Assembly: GCA_963678675.1 (NCBI GenBank)
Contig: OY783192.1
Coordinates: 26,410,288-26,474,287, forward strand
Reading direction: 5' to 3'
DNA from: Xiphydria camelus
Lineage: Eukaryota > Arthropoda > Insecta > Hymenoptera > Xiphydriidae
Length of the DNA stretch: 64,000 nucleotides
The notes below the pieces were generated by a model. The model had not been told where the DNA came from. It was given only the letters and a program-made list of their open reading frames with translations, and did no database searches. Positions 11,301 through 19,556 of this stretch are shown piece by piece. The translations under genes were made by a program, and so were the position numbers. Within the stretch, counting starts at the first letter, position 1, and every line of letters starts with the position of its first letter.

Positions 11301-11806
11301 ACACGGACACCGACAGCCTCATCTACGAAGTGCGAGGCGGGGACGTCTACGACGTGATGAAGCGTCACATTGGGCGCTTCGACACGTCCGACTACCCTGC
11401 CGAGAACGCCTTCCAGATGCCGCTGGTGAACAAGAAGGTGGTCGGCCTCATGAAGGACGAGTGCAATGGTCAGATCATGACGGAATTCGTCGGACTCCGC
11501 AGCAAAATGTATAGCGTGCGGGTCAACGGCGAGGACCGCATGAAGAAAGCCAAGGGCGTCAAGTCGTCGGTGCTCGCGAGAACCATCGATTTCGAGGACT
11601 ACGTCACCTGCTTGAGGAAAAATACGACACGGTATCGCTCGCAGTACCTCTTTCGATCGAAATTGCACGAAGTGCAGACTGTTCAGCAGACCAAACTCGC
11701 GCTAAGTCCGCACGACGATAAGAGGTGCCTGCAACCCGACACTACGGACACTCTGCCCTGGGGGCACTGCAGAATAACTGATGTAAATATGGATGTGGAT
11801 GAGTAA
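8317..11806 (+). pseudogene. Maverick DNA polymerase B (protein-primed type), broken
   Basis: The family B polymerase copies the element from protein-primed ends. In order there is: an N-terminal region with NLRNLDPATF and NVNRYNPMRGSS; a zinc-ribbon-like YICDRCLHYF (about 9230); an endonuclease VII/HNH-like RDHCHLIGRYRGAAHKDCN (about 9720-9776); the exonuclease region with VYADFEC and HNLSGYDSHLI; polymerase motif A YFDVNNLYG (about 10562); a motif B-like KLMNNAVFCKTMENV (about 11000); and motif C YTDTDS (about 11300). The breaks are TGA at 8856-8858, a frameshift near 9090-9100, TAG at 10118-10120, and no ATG in the reading frame of the extreme N-terminus (the ATG at 8317 is in another frame). 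The C-terminal 554 codons (10142-11806) are open and keep all palm motifs. The upstream neighbour is the small basic ORF, and the integrase cluster converges from the other strand. Confidence 0.9.
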
Positions 11807-11814
11807 ATGAGTGT

Positions 11815-11975
11815 GTATGTATGGAATAGGATTACGACTGTAAATATAGGTAGGATTATAAATGTAAATATAGGTGTGTGTGTGATAGGATTACGATTGT
11901 AAATATAGGCAGGAATACAAATGTAAATATAGGTGTGCGTGCGTCTGTGGATATAAATATAGGTGTGGATATACT
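11815..11975 (+). repeat. Short tandem repeat between convergent Maverick genes
   Basis: Units of about 20-45 bp built on TGTAAATATAGG and GTGTGTG words recur about six times. They sit between the PolB stop and the integrase stop, the only place where two Maverick transcripts converge. A transcription-termination spacer is possible. Confidence 0.6.
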
Positions 11976-12159
11976 TAAGTAAAACTAAGCGGCATTACGG
12001 GAGAGAGAGAGAGAGCCCTCAAGTACCGCAGCACTCAAGACTCCCAATCGATTGCTCTGCTCCATCCGAAGGTTCTCCTCGTATTTACCTGGAGAGCGAC
12101 GCGTATCGCCCCTCACCCCTATAAATGAATATAAACGTGGATTTGGAGGAATAAATGAA

Positions 12160-13086
12160 TCATTTATTTGTCCAACTGTTGTGTGAATCATTGAAACCCA
12201 ACCACTTTACAAATAATCTATTTCCACGTCTCTTGAGCACCCGCTCCACGAGGTATACGTCGGGATGTTTGACTGCGGCGAGTTCCTCCTCGTAGAAAGC
12301 ACCTTCTATGGGTTGATCTTGATAATCCTTTAGTCGGTACGTCACTGGATCGGCGTTTTTTACCCCAGCGACGGTGAATATCTCCATAGTCCAGTTGGGT
12401 GTGAAACCCTTCTCGAAGACATGCTTGAACTTGCTGACACGTTCTTTGTCGCCGAATCGGAACTTTGGCTTCTTCTTCTTCTTCCACATCCCTGCGTTAT
12501 GATTCTTGTACACGCGTCGCAACAGCTGTTGGGTGTTTTGAGTGGTGACCTCACGCGGTTTCATCCCGATGGTTCGATGTTTGCTGTCATTGTAGGCGGA
12601 CACCAAGTCGGGCAAAATGTCCGTCCACTTATAGTTTCCGCGTAGACTGAATTGCATCCACATTTTTCTCTTCAGGGTGCGATTGAAACGCTCGCAGATG
12701 GATGCTTTCAGGTTGCTGAAGGTCGAGTACAGGTTGATGCCGTGTCGCTGCATGAGAGTCTTGAACTTGGTGTTTTAGAATTCCTTGCCAGAGTCGACTT
12801 GCAGGTTCTTCGGTGTACGGCCCTGCTCGAGAACAGTCTTCATAGCGACCGTAACATCATTGGCATTCTTGCTCTTAGATGGCACGGCCTAGGCGAATTT
12901 CGAGAATACATCGATTACCGTCAGCAGAAAGTGGTGTCCACCGTTAGCTCTCGCGTAAGACGACATGTCGACGAGATCCGCCTGCCAGGTCTCATCCAGA
13001 CCGCGAACGTCAACACACCGACACGGGAAGTTTCTTCTTGCTGGCTTATGAAGTTCCAGCACCACAGCTAACTTCTCTTCGCCCAT
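12160..13086 (-). pseudogene. Maverick retroviral-type integrase with chromodomain, two stops
   Basis: A DDE integrase that inserts the element and makes the 6-bp duplication. The ATG lies at 13084-13086. The three catalytic acids are visible in order: D in WQADLVDM, D in QVDSGKEF and E in SICERFNRTLKRK. A C-terminal SH3-like/linker region with WKKKKKPKFRFGDKERV follows, then a short chromodomain-like tail (VYLVERVLKRRGNRLFVKWL). That tail probably steers integration to modified chromatin. Stops interrupt the frame at 12889-12891 and 12775-12777, and no frameshift is seen. The start overlaps the end of the fibre-like ORF by 19 bases in another frame, as in compact viral gene clusters. It heads the minus-strand side of the element. 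Confidence 0.9.
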
Positions 13087-13475
13087 TTGTCCTCCAGTGC
13101 TCTCAATCGGGCATCCAACCGATTAATGAGCTCGGAACTCTCCAGCGTTAAATTATAAGTCGTTTCTCTATCCATGTGCTGCTTCCTCAGACTCTCTTGC
13201 AAATCTCGAATCATTTGATTCGCATCGCTCAGGGACTCTGCAGCAGACCGTTAGAGATTTCGGATCATTGCATTCGTGGTTTGAATTTCCTGCCGTATCA
13301 CACTCTGCGCGGCACTCAATGTAACTGCATCGCGCGGTCGTGTGGGATGGGCGATATTGCACAGTCTCTTGTTCCCCACATCGTACTGTGAATCCATCGT
13401 ACTGTGTCCATCGTCGGTGAATTTGAATCCTTCGCCGGCAGGTCCCGGAGGGCCACGTTCACTTCTACCGTTCAA
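13068..13475 (-). pseudogene. Collagen/coiled-coil fibre-like protein, one stop
   Basis: A 135-residue reading frame from the ATG at 13473-13475, with one internal stop at 13251-13253. It starts with a short collagen-like GPPGPAGEG, then GFKFTDDG and YDVGNKRLCNIAHPTRPRDA. The latter resembles the NKRI..(L/V)..P...DAVT signature seen in tail-fibre shafts of phages and other trimeric fibres. The second half is a long heptad-patterned helix (QSVIRQEIQTTNAMI, then SLSDANQMIRDLQESLRK and INRLDARLRALEDKW). A trimeric virion fibre or spike is my inference; no receptor-binding head is recognisable. It overlaps the integrase start by 19 bases and follows the acidic unknown gene in the same transcription direction. 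Confidence 0.6.
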
Positions 13476-13536
13476 CTGTCATCCGAACACGTCGATGCTC
13501 ATGATGGTACTGATGAAGAAACATCGTGTGATCCCA

Positions 13537-14439
13537 CTAATAAATGATGCCGGCTTCACGCAATTCCTCGATGATGGATATGATCTCATTGGAGTGACCC
13601 GTGTTACCGGCAGCCTGAGACGCTAGCAGCAGACGAAGGCGATCCACGAGTTCGTTGGGATCGTCCCAGTACGTGTAATCCACTCGTTTGTTACTCTCGG
13701 CGACCATGTATCGTGGTAGGCCCGCTCCTTTGCGTTTCGGTGACTCAGCGTGGTAGCCGATCACTCTCGCGATAATGCTGTTGAACTTGATGCTCTTGGT
13801 ATCGCGTATCTTTTCATTTGTGTGGTAATACTTTCTGTGCGCATTCGTCGCGAGCATGATTTTTCCATAATTGTTCAGATCATCCTGACTCACGAGGGTC
13901 TCGTTGGGTGTCTTCCTGAATAGCAGCTCCATCATACCAGTGGTGTTCAGATAAACTACATCACCCACGTGAATGAGTTTATGTTTGAAGACTATCGGAG
14001 AATTGCCAATCATCAACTTTCCTCTAGTGAGCTCGCGCACACCGTAAGTCGTGTCCAAATCTTTCGTTTCCAACTTTCTCAAGTACTTCCACGCAAAGTC
14101 ATCCTCTTCCTCCTCCTCCTCCTCTTCCGCCTCCACCTCCACCTCCCCCTCCACCTTTTCATCCTCAATGTCATCCGTTATCGTCTGAGGCTGCACTGCG
14201 TCTACCTCCAACTGCGACTCCTCCTTCTCCCGCTTCGGTTCACCCTTGACGGACACCATGGACCGAGAGGTATCAATCAATTTCTGCAGGGGGTTCACCA
14301 TAGGTTTGAAGACTTCACTCATCACGCGTCCGGTGCTCTCTCTGCCCAGTTTTATCGTTCGATGCTTTCGTCGAATCGCATCGCTGGCTTTCGCGATTTG
14401 ACGCAAGACGTCCTTCTCCTTGTGTATCTCGCTGTTCAT
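13537..14439 (-). CDS. Conserved Maverick protein of unknown function (DUF8207-like)
   Basis: An intact 300-residue ORF with the ATG at 14437-14439. The N-terminus is basic and helical (RQIAKASDAIRRKHRTIKLG). The middle is strongly acidic, with a run of glutamates around residue 110. The conserved C-terminal half holds DTTYGVRE, GKLMIGNSPIVF, YLNTTGMMELLFRKTP and YWDDPNELVDRLRLLLAS. This arrangement is common among uncharacterised insect Maverick-associated proteins; I recall the name DUF8207 for it but am not certain. The acidic linker followed by a compact domain would suit a virion or DNA-packaging accessory role, which is inference. It lies between the fibre-like gene and the packaging ATPase on the same strand and shows no break. 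Confidence 0.7.
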   Translation of the reverse strand: MNSEIHKEKDVLRQIAKASDAIRRKHRTIKLGRESTGRVMSEVFKPMVNPLQKLIDTSRSMVSVKGEPKREKEESQLEVDAVQPQTITDDIEDEKVEGEVEVEAEEEEEEEEDDFAWKYLRKLETKDLDTTYGVRELTRGKLMIGNSPIVFKHKLIHVGDVVYLNTTGMMELLFRKTPNETLVSQDDLNNYGKIMLATNAHRKYYHTNEKIRDTKSIKFNSIIARVIGYHAESPKRKGAGLPRYMVAESNKRVDYTYWDDPNELVDRLRLLLASQAAGNTGHSNEIISIIEELREAGIIY

Positions 14440-14485
14440 GTTGATGCAACCGGATGCGAGAGTCGACTGATCAATGTTTCAACAA

Positions 14486-15211
14486 TCACTGCACATTTAT
14501 CAGGTTCACGAAGCAGTCGAAACCCCTTCTGTATCTGCCCTCATTGAGCTCCCGATCCTTGTCGATAACAACGAATCCGTACTTGTCGGCATTCCAACAA
14601 ACGAAGCATATGTCCTTGAACTTCGCGTAAGACATGTCCGTGTTTACGTGATCGTTGTAAACGTGTCGGAGGTTCATGTCATCCTGCCGGAAGAGCACCA
14701 GCAGGTTGGCATTATCGCGCACCAGGTGCTTGGGAATGCGGGTGTACGTCTGACAGAGGTAGAAGCAGTTGACGTCCCTGTGTCGACCCATGCAGAAAAA
14801 GGCTCTGATGCCGTCTTGCTTCTCGCAAGCGACATCGTCGAAGATCATTATCGAGTTTGGACGTGTCTCTTCCGATGACACCACCTGCTCGTGCTCGTTA
14901 AAGGGATGGTACTCGACACCGTCCACCGAATCGAGCACTTTTTCCAGGAACCTGTACTTGGGTTGATTGAGTGATTTCGAGTAGACGTACACGTTCTCGA
15001 ATCTCCGTCCATCGGGGTGTGTCACGAGGGTGAGCAGCGCGTTCGTCTTGCCGCAGTTGGATGGCCCGCAAAACACCGCCCGCACGCTATTTGGCAGCAA
15101 ATCACCATGCCGCTTCTTCTTCTTCTTTTTCTCGGCACTCGGTTGCGCGAGCTCGTCAAAGTTCATCACGGGCAGTCTCGTGGACTGTTGGTCGAATCTC
15201 AGTTCGGTCAT
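14486..15211 (-). CDS. Packaging ATPase (A32/FtsK-HerA type)
   Basis: An intact gene for the genome-packaging NTPase of the PRD1-adenovirus-like lineage. I chose the ATG at 15209-15211 (MTELRF), giving 241 residues. The frame remains open upstream, but those codons overlap the divergent promoter region. Walker A GPSNCGKT is at residues 49-56, Walker B IMIFDD at 121-126, and a sensor-like FYLCQTYTRIPK follows. A lysine run (about residues 28-33) precedes the fold. It powers translocation of element DNA into the capsid. Its 5' end faces that of the PLA2-like gene across about 63 bp. Confidence 0.9.
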   Translation of the reverse strand: MTELRFDQQSTRLPVMNFDELAQPSAEKKKKKKRHGDLLPNSVRAVFCGPSNCGKTNALLTLVTHPDGRRFENVYVYSKSLNQPKYRFLEKVLDSVDGVEYHPFNEHEQVVSSEETRPNSIMIFDDVACEKQDGIRAFFCMGRHRDVNCFYLCQTYTRIPKHLVRDNANLLVLFRQDDMNLRHVYNDHVNTDMSYAKFKDICFVCWNADKYGFVVIDKDRELNEGRYRRGFDCFVNLINVQ

Positions 15212-15274
15212 GACTGGTGTGAAAGCTATAAGTACCGCGTTTATATAGATTGGTCCTTCAGTTACACCCCGGAC
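15212..15274. promoter_or_regulatory. Divergent promoter between ATPase and PLA2-like genes
   Basis: A 63-bp gap between two outward-facing ATGs. It contains TTTATATAG (about 15239-15247), a TATA-like box for the plus-strand virion genes, and CTATAAGTA (about 15226-15234) that could serve either strand. The promoter is inferred from position and composition. Confidence 0.5.
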
Positions 15275-16096
15275 ATGATCGTGCACAGATCGCGCAAACG
15301 ACGTGGTAAGGGTCTCGTCAATAGCCTCATCAACAAACTACCCATCGAGTTGCATATCCCGGTGTACCAGTACTGCGGACCGGGCACGAGGTTGGCCGAG
15401 AGGCTCGCGCGAGGCGACCCGGGGATCAATCCCCTCAACACGGCTTGCAAGGAGCACGACATCGCCTACTCGAGAAACCGGGAGAATCTCGAAGCGAGGA
15501 GTCGGGCGGACAAGGTGCTCGCGACGAAGGCCTTGCGACGTGTATTCGCCAAAGACGCGAGCATTGCCGAGAAAGCGGCAGCTCTGGCTGTATCGAACAC
15601 CATGAATGTCAAGAGAAAACTCGGAATGGGTCTCAAGGAGAAGAAGAAGAAGAGGAAACTTCGAATGGACTCGAAGAAGAAGAAGCCTTCAGCCACGTTG
15701 AGGAAGATCGTCGACGCGGCGAAGAAGTCCATGCTCCCCAGCAAGAATGCGCTCGCAGTCGTCAGATCGGCCCTTCGAGGTGCACGCGAGGCTGTCAAGA
15801 GAGCCGGTGGAACCAAAGTGCGATCTCCGCGCATTCTACCCGTGCTTCCGAAAATTGGCGGTTTCCTGCCATTCCTCGTTTTGCTATTCGCGGGTCTCAG
15901 TGCAACCGGAGCGTTGGCAGGTGGCACTGCTGGAACCGTCAAGGCTGTGAACGATGCGAGTGCCGCCAAGCGGCAGCTGGAAGAGAGTCAGAGACACAAC
16001 CAGACGATGGAAGCCATCGCTCTGGGTAGAAGACTTCACCTGAAACCGTACAGACGTGGCCTGGGACTTCATCTGCAACCACATCCAAAACACTAA
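15275..16096 (+). CDS. PLA2-domain / pX-like minor capsid protein
   Basis: A 273-residue ORF. I chose ATG 15275 because the residues before it would run into the ATPase gene. A parvovirus-type phospholipase A2 motif is visible: calcium-loop-like YCGPGT (residues 33-38), followed by NTACKEHDIAY with the catalytic HD pair (61-62). The rest is very basic, with lysine-rich linkers (KEKKKKRKLRM, SKKKKPS), and then a hydrophobic glycine-rich segment (GGFLPFLVLLFAGLSATG) near residue 215, as in adenoviral pX/pVI-like core or lytic proteins. The probable role is membrane breach during entry plus DNA condensation, in the virion. It is intact. It ends TAA, overlapping by one base the presumed start of the protease frame. 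Confidence 0.85.
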   Translation: MIVHRSRKRRGKGLVNSLINKLPIELHIPVYQYCGPGTRLAERLARGDPGINPLNTACKEHDIAYSRNRENLEARSRADKVLATKALRRVFAKDASIAEKAAALAVSNTMNVKRKLGMGLKEKKKKRKLRMDSKKKKPSATLRKIVDAAKKSMLPSKNALAVVRSALRGAREAVKRAGGTKVRSPRILPVLPKIGGFLPFLVLLFAGLSATGALAGGTAGTVKAVNDASAAKRQLEESQRHNQTMEAIALGRRLHLKPYRRGLGLHLQPHPKH

Positions 16097-16464
16097 TAGC
16101 GACACTGCCCCGCCGAGCGCTAACTGATGCGGACCTGCAAAAGTACGCGAGAATCTGGAAGATTCCACACTTTCGCGGAGTCTTCATACGAAACGCCCTA
16201 CCCAGAAGTGGACCTCGAAGGTGCGAAACAGCCATCGTTAACCTCGACGACGCGAGCGGTCCTGGAACTCACTGGGTCGCCTACCGAAAGGTCGACAACG
16301 ACGTCATGTACTTTGACAGTTTCGGCAATCTACGTCCACTGCCGGATCTCATGACGTATCTCGGCGTTGGCAGTGTCAAGTACAATCACGAGCGGTATCA
16401 GGACTACGGCACTTTTGAATGTGGACATTTGTGCCTCAAGTTCTTGAGTGAGCAGCTGCTATAA
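16096..16464 (+). pseudogene. Adenain-type cysteine protease, no ATG
   Basis: The frame is open from 16030 to the TAA at 16462-16464. Family similarity starts at ALTDADLQKYARIWKIPHF and RGVFIRNALP. The active-site pattern of adenovirus-like maturation proteases is visible: His in GTHWVAY, Asp in YFDSFGN and Cys in ECGHLCLKF. The protein would cleave capsid precursors inside the particle. No ATG occurs in frame before the conserved region. The codon at 16096-16098, overlapping the TAA of the preceding gene, is ATA, so the start is either lost or non-ATG. The length (122 codons) suits the short Maverick proteases. It sits in the virion gene string between the PLA2-like and minor capsid genes. 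Confidence 0.85.
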
Positions 16465-16496
16465 AACGTTTACGTGCCCATTGACACCTCACAGTC

Positions 16497-17189
16497 ATGG
16501 GGGAATCGTTCACGCTGACTCTATCGGGAACGTCCTCGGTGCTCGAGGCGCAGTACTTTCCATCCATCGAACTCTCGCCCCTCAAGAGCTACACACTCGG
16601 ATTGGTGGAACTGCTGACCTTCAACTCGATACCCAACATAGACGTTGGCAACAATAAGCTGCACGTTGGTCAAGGAAAGGTGGTTGTCATACCCACCGGT
16701 AGCTATGAGATTGAGGACATTGAGAGCTACGTGCAAAAGGCGCTTCTCGACCAGAATATCGTCATCAACATCAAGCCCAACAATAACACGCTTCGCAGTG
16801 AAGTCAAGTGCAGTCACGACGTGGACTTTCGACCGGACGACAGCATTGGCCGGCTGTTGGGTTTCACACCGCGCATTCTGGAGGCGAATGTCAATCATCA
16901 ATCCGATCTACCCGTGACCATCCTCAAGGTCAACGCGCTGAGAGTCGAGTGTAACATAACCGCGGGTGCCTTCATCAACGAGCGCAGAGTGCACACCATC
17001 CACGAATTTTTCCCCAGCGTTCCGCCGGGATATAAGATCGTGGAGGTGCCGACCCACGTCATTTATCTGCCGATCGCCGTTCGAGCGATACACCATATTC
17101 AGCTGCGATTGGTCGATCAGGACGGGGACTTGGTGAATTTCCGCGGGGAAGTTATAACCGTGAGACTGCACGTCAAATCGTCATCGTGA
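16497..17189 (+). CDS. Minor capsid (penton-like) protein
   Basis: An intact 230-residue ORF, ATG at 16497, 33 bases after the protease stop. Beta-rich alternation predominates, with no signal or membrane segment. Visible landmarks are ALDQNIVINIKP-type strands, DDSIGRLLGFTP and a C-terminal ITVRLHVKSSS. Position directly before the major capsid gene and overall length fit the single jelly-roll penton protein of Polintons, which forms capsid vertices. The assignment rests on gene order and general resemblance rather than a catalytic motif. Confidence 0.75.
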   Translation: MGESFTLTLSGTSSVLEAQYFPSIELSPLKSYTLGLVELLTFNSIPNIDVGNNKLHVGQGKVVVIPTGSYEIEDIESYVQKALLDQNIVINIKPNNNTLRSEVKCSHDVDFRPDDSIGRLLGFTPRILEANVNHQSDLPVTILKVNALRVECNITAGAFINERRVHTIHEFFPSVPPGYKIVEVPTHVIYLPIAVRAIHHIQLRLVDQDGDLVNFRGEVITVRLHVKSSS

Positions 17190-17232
17190 TGGGGATCGTT
17201 TACCACGGACGAGGATACAAGAGTGAACCAAC

Positions 17233-17421
17233 ATGCCGAGACACCATCAGTCGTCGAGTGCCTCTCAGAGTGCTAACACGTCCGAATCTGGAGCTACTGA
17301 CGAGTCTGGGGCTACGAGTGAAAGCAACCAGCGGAAGAGGAAGAAGACTGGGGAAGTAAAAGTACGATTTTGCTGCTGCATCTTTATCGTCTACCCAGTA
17401 CCATGGAGGAGGAGATCATAA
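17233..17421 (+). CDS. Small Ser-rich ORF overlapping the capsid start
   Basis: A 62-codon ORF between the two capsid genes. The N-terminal 30 residues are Ser/Ala/Glu-rich (SSSASQSANTSESGATDE), followed by a basic patch (NQRKRKKTGEVK) and a short hydrophobic tail. It overlaps the major capsid start by 19 bases in another frame. It could be a leader for the capsid gene or a small DNA-binding peptide. It could equally be chance, because low-complexity ORFs of this size are common. Confidence 0.35.
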   Translation: MPRHHQSSSASQSANTSESGATDESGATSESNQRKRKKTGEVKVRFCCCIFIVYPVPWRRRS

Positions 17422-18623
17422 CCGTTCACACACCGATCGTCTTCGACGAGTCCATCGCCCACTGCGAAGTGCGTGCTCACCAACCGTACACCTCGTCAAC
17501 CTTCAACAACAGCGACGAAATTCGCATCGCCATTCAACACCAGGATGTGTATCTGTTACCGAGCAGAAGCTCGCTGCACGTGCACGGTCGGCTCCTGAAG
17601 GCTGATGGATCTGCGGTAGCTGCAAACACCGCACTCGTTAACTGCGGCATCTGTCATCTTTTCGAGGAGATATGCTACGAGCTCAACGCCGTCGAGATCG
17701 ATCGCAGCAAGAATGTCGGACTGACGAGCCTCATGAAGGGCTTCGTGTCCCTGAGCCCCGGTCAGCGTTCACTGCTGGAGAACGCTGGCTGGCTCGATAT
17801 CAGGGAAAGCAAGAAGCTGACCAACGGTGAAGGTTACTTTGACGTCTCCATACCGCTGAGCTTGATGCTCGGTTTCGCCGAAGACTACCGACGAATAGTC
17901 GTCAACGCCAAGCACGAGTTGATTCTCACACGGGCAAACAGCGGTGCGAATGCCGTCGTACAGTCAACCGAGGAAGTCTTCAAGATTGCAATACTAAAGG
18001 TGGAGTGGATGATGCCGTACATCAGGGTCTCGGACCTGCGAAAGATTCAGCTGCTAAACTTTATCGCCAATGATGCACCCATCTCCATGAGCTTTCGCAC
18101 GTGAGAGCTGTACGAGTATCCCATGCTTCCACGCACCTCTAAGCACGTGTGGACCGTGAAGACCTCGACGCAGTTGGAGAAACCGCGTTACGTCGTACTG
18201 GGCTTCCAAATCGGGCGAAAAAACAAGAAGAACAAGAACGCGAGTCGATTCGACCACTGCAACATCAGAGACGTCAAGCTGTTCTTGAACTCGCAGTGCT
18301 ATCCCTAAGGAAACCTCAATCTCGACATTGGACACAATCAGTACGCCCTGCTGTACGAGATGTACACCAATTTTCAGACCACATACTACGGCAAAGAGTC
18401 CCAACCGTGGCTGAGCAAAGATGATTTCCTCGAATACGCACCCCTCGTCGTCATCGATTGTTCGAAGCAAAACGAGTCGGTGAAATCGGGACCGGTGGAC
18501 GTGCGTCTGGAGTTCGAAGCGAGCGCAAATTTCCCCGTTGATACTGCAGCGTACTGCCTTATCTTGCACGACCGCATAGTGGAATACAGACCAATCAGCG
18601 GTGTGGTAAATAGACTGGCATAG
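17403..18623 (+). pseudogene. Major capsid protein (double jelly-roll type), two stops
   Basis: A single frame of 406 codons from ATG 17403 (MEEEIITVHTP), interrupted by TGA at 18102-18104 and TAA at 18306-18308. Landmarks are PYTSSTFNNSDEIRIAI, YLLPSRSSLHVHGRL, HLFEEICYELNAVEID and, after the stops, QYALLYEMYTNFQ and ILHDRIVEYRPI. Length, beta-rich pattern and position after the minor capsid gene match the double jelly-roll major capsid protein of Polintons/adintoviruses, which assembles as hexon trimers. The two stops remove roughly the second jelly roll in any direct translation. No frameshift is present. Confidence 0.85.
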
Positions 18624-18645
18624 CTCCGAGGATTTCAGTTCCACC

Positions 18646-19407
18646 ATGGAAGTCGTGGTGGACGTACAGGGCTTCCAGATGCCCCACCATCGATTCGTGG
18701 CGAAGGAACTTGCCGTGCTCACCCTCAACTCTGAGCCACGGGAAGCCACGACTTTCCTATTCAAACCGCCGGTTCCTTGGTGGGAACTGCCCACGATGTA
18801 TCACCGCAGCAATTCCTGGTTGCAACGTAACTTCCATGGACTTTCGTGGAATTCTGGGGACGTGCCGTACATCATGATTGAAAATGTGCTCGGACCTCAT
18901 CTACATGGCGTCTCCACGGTGTCTGTGAAGGGCGAGGAGAAGAAAGCCTGGTTGCGAGAGTACACCGAGTGCACCATTGTCAATTTGGATGAACTGGGTT
19001 GTCCCTCGCTGAGGAAACTGCGCAGCGAGCCAACATTCAGATGTCAGCGCCACTACTCCGATGGACATTTCTGTGCCGCTGAGAATGTGAAACGCTTGGA
19101 AACTTGGCTGAAGCACAAGGGTAATCCTCCATCTTTGACACGTTCCCTGAAGATTTTCTTCGAGATGGAGAGTCTCACCTCGATGAGTGCCGAAAACATT
19201 GCCCAGCTCCCTATAGACTTTCTCACCGTATTTGCCGCGAACACGATCGACGATGCGTGGGACAGGCTACCACCTAAATATACCGAGGACAAGAGTATCG
19301 CCGATTGTCGTCGATGTCGAAGACATCACCGGGTGCCGAGAGGCAGAGACGATTATGACCGTCCGCGACCTATGATTAAGGATTGTGTTTATTGCCAAGA
19401 TGGTTAA
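18646..19407 (+). CDS. Conserved Maverick-associated protein, unknown function
   Basis: An intact 253-residue ORF starting at ATG 18646, 23 bases after the capsid stop, and the last gene before the right TIR. The N-terminus EVVVDVQGFQMPHHRFVAKE looks like the first strands of an RNase H-like fold. It is followed by FLFKPPVPWWELP, WLQRNFHGLSW, VSVKGEEKKAWL and a cysteine/histidine-rich patch (CQRHYSDGHFCAAENV). The C-terminus has two CxxC pairs (CRRC, CVYC), suggesting zinc binding. I recall similar orphan proteins in many insect genomes. A DEDD-like exonuclease relationship is possible, but the expected acidic pair is incomplete (VDVQ rather than DxE), so I do not assert activity. Confidence 0.65.
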   Translation: MEVVVDVQGFQMPHHRFVAKELAVLTLNSEPREATTFLFKPPVPWWELPTMYHRSNSWLQRNFHGLSWNSGDVPYIMIENVLGPHLHGVSTVSVKGEEKKAWLREYTECTIVNLDELGCPSLRKLRSEPTFRCQRHYSDGHFCAAENVKRLETWLKHKGNPPSLTRSLKIFFEMESLTSMSAENIAQLPIDFLTVFAANTIDDAWDRLPPKYTEDKSIADCRRCRRHHRVPRGRDDYDRPRPMIKDCVYCQDG

Positions 19408-19430
19408 TTTTTTGTACAGATATTTTTATG

Positions 19431-19436
19431 AATAAA
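19431..19436 (+). terminator. AATAAA polyadenylation signal
   Basis: AATAAA 24 bases after the stop of the last plus-strand Maverick gene, inside GAATAAAGGTTAAAG. It probably ends the virion gene transcripts. Confidence 0.55.
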
Positions 19437-19556
19437 GGTTAAAGAAAAGAGGGTATAATATTGTCTCAATATTTAAACTGCGATCCCCTGTTGGTAGAAT
19501 AGTTAGCGGAAGAACTGCCTTACTGTGCAAATGAATTGCATCTCGAAAGACATCCG

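Noticed and set aside
9206..11668. Minus-strand ORFs of 211-250 codons opposite PolB
   Set aside because: Shadow frames of the GC-rich polymerase gene, without family features.
13969..14878. Plus-strand ORFs opposite the acidic protein and ATPase genes
   Set aside because: Reverse shadows of genes on the minus strand; the leucine-rich appearance comes from the complement of glutamate-rich codons.
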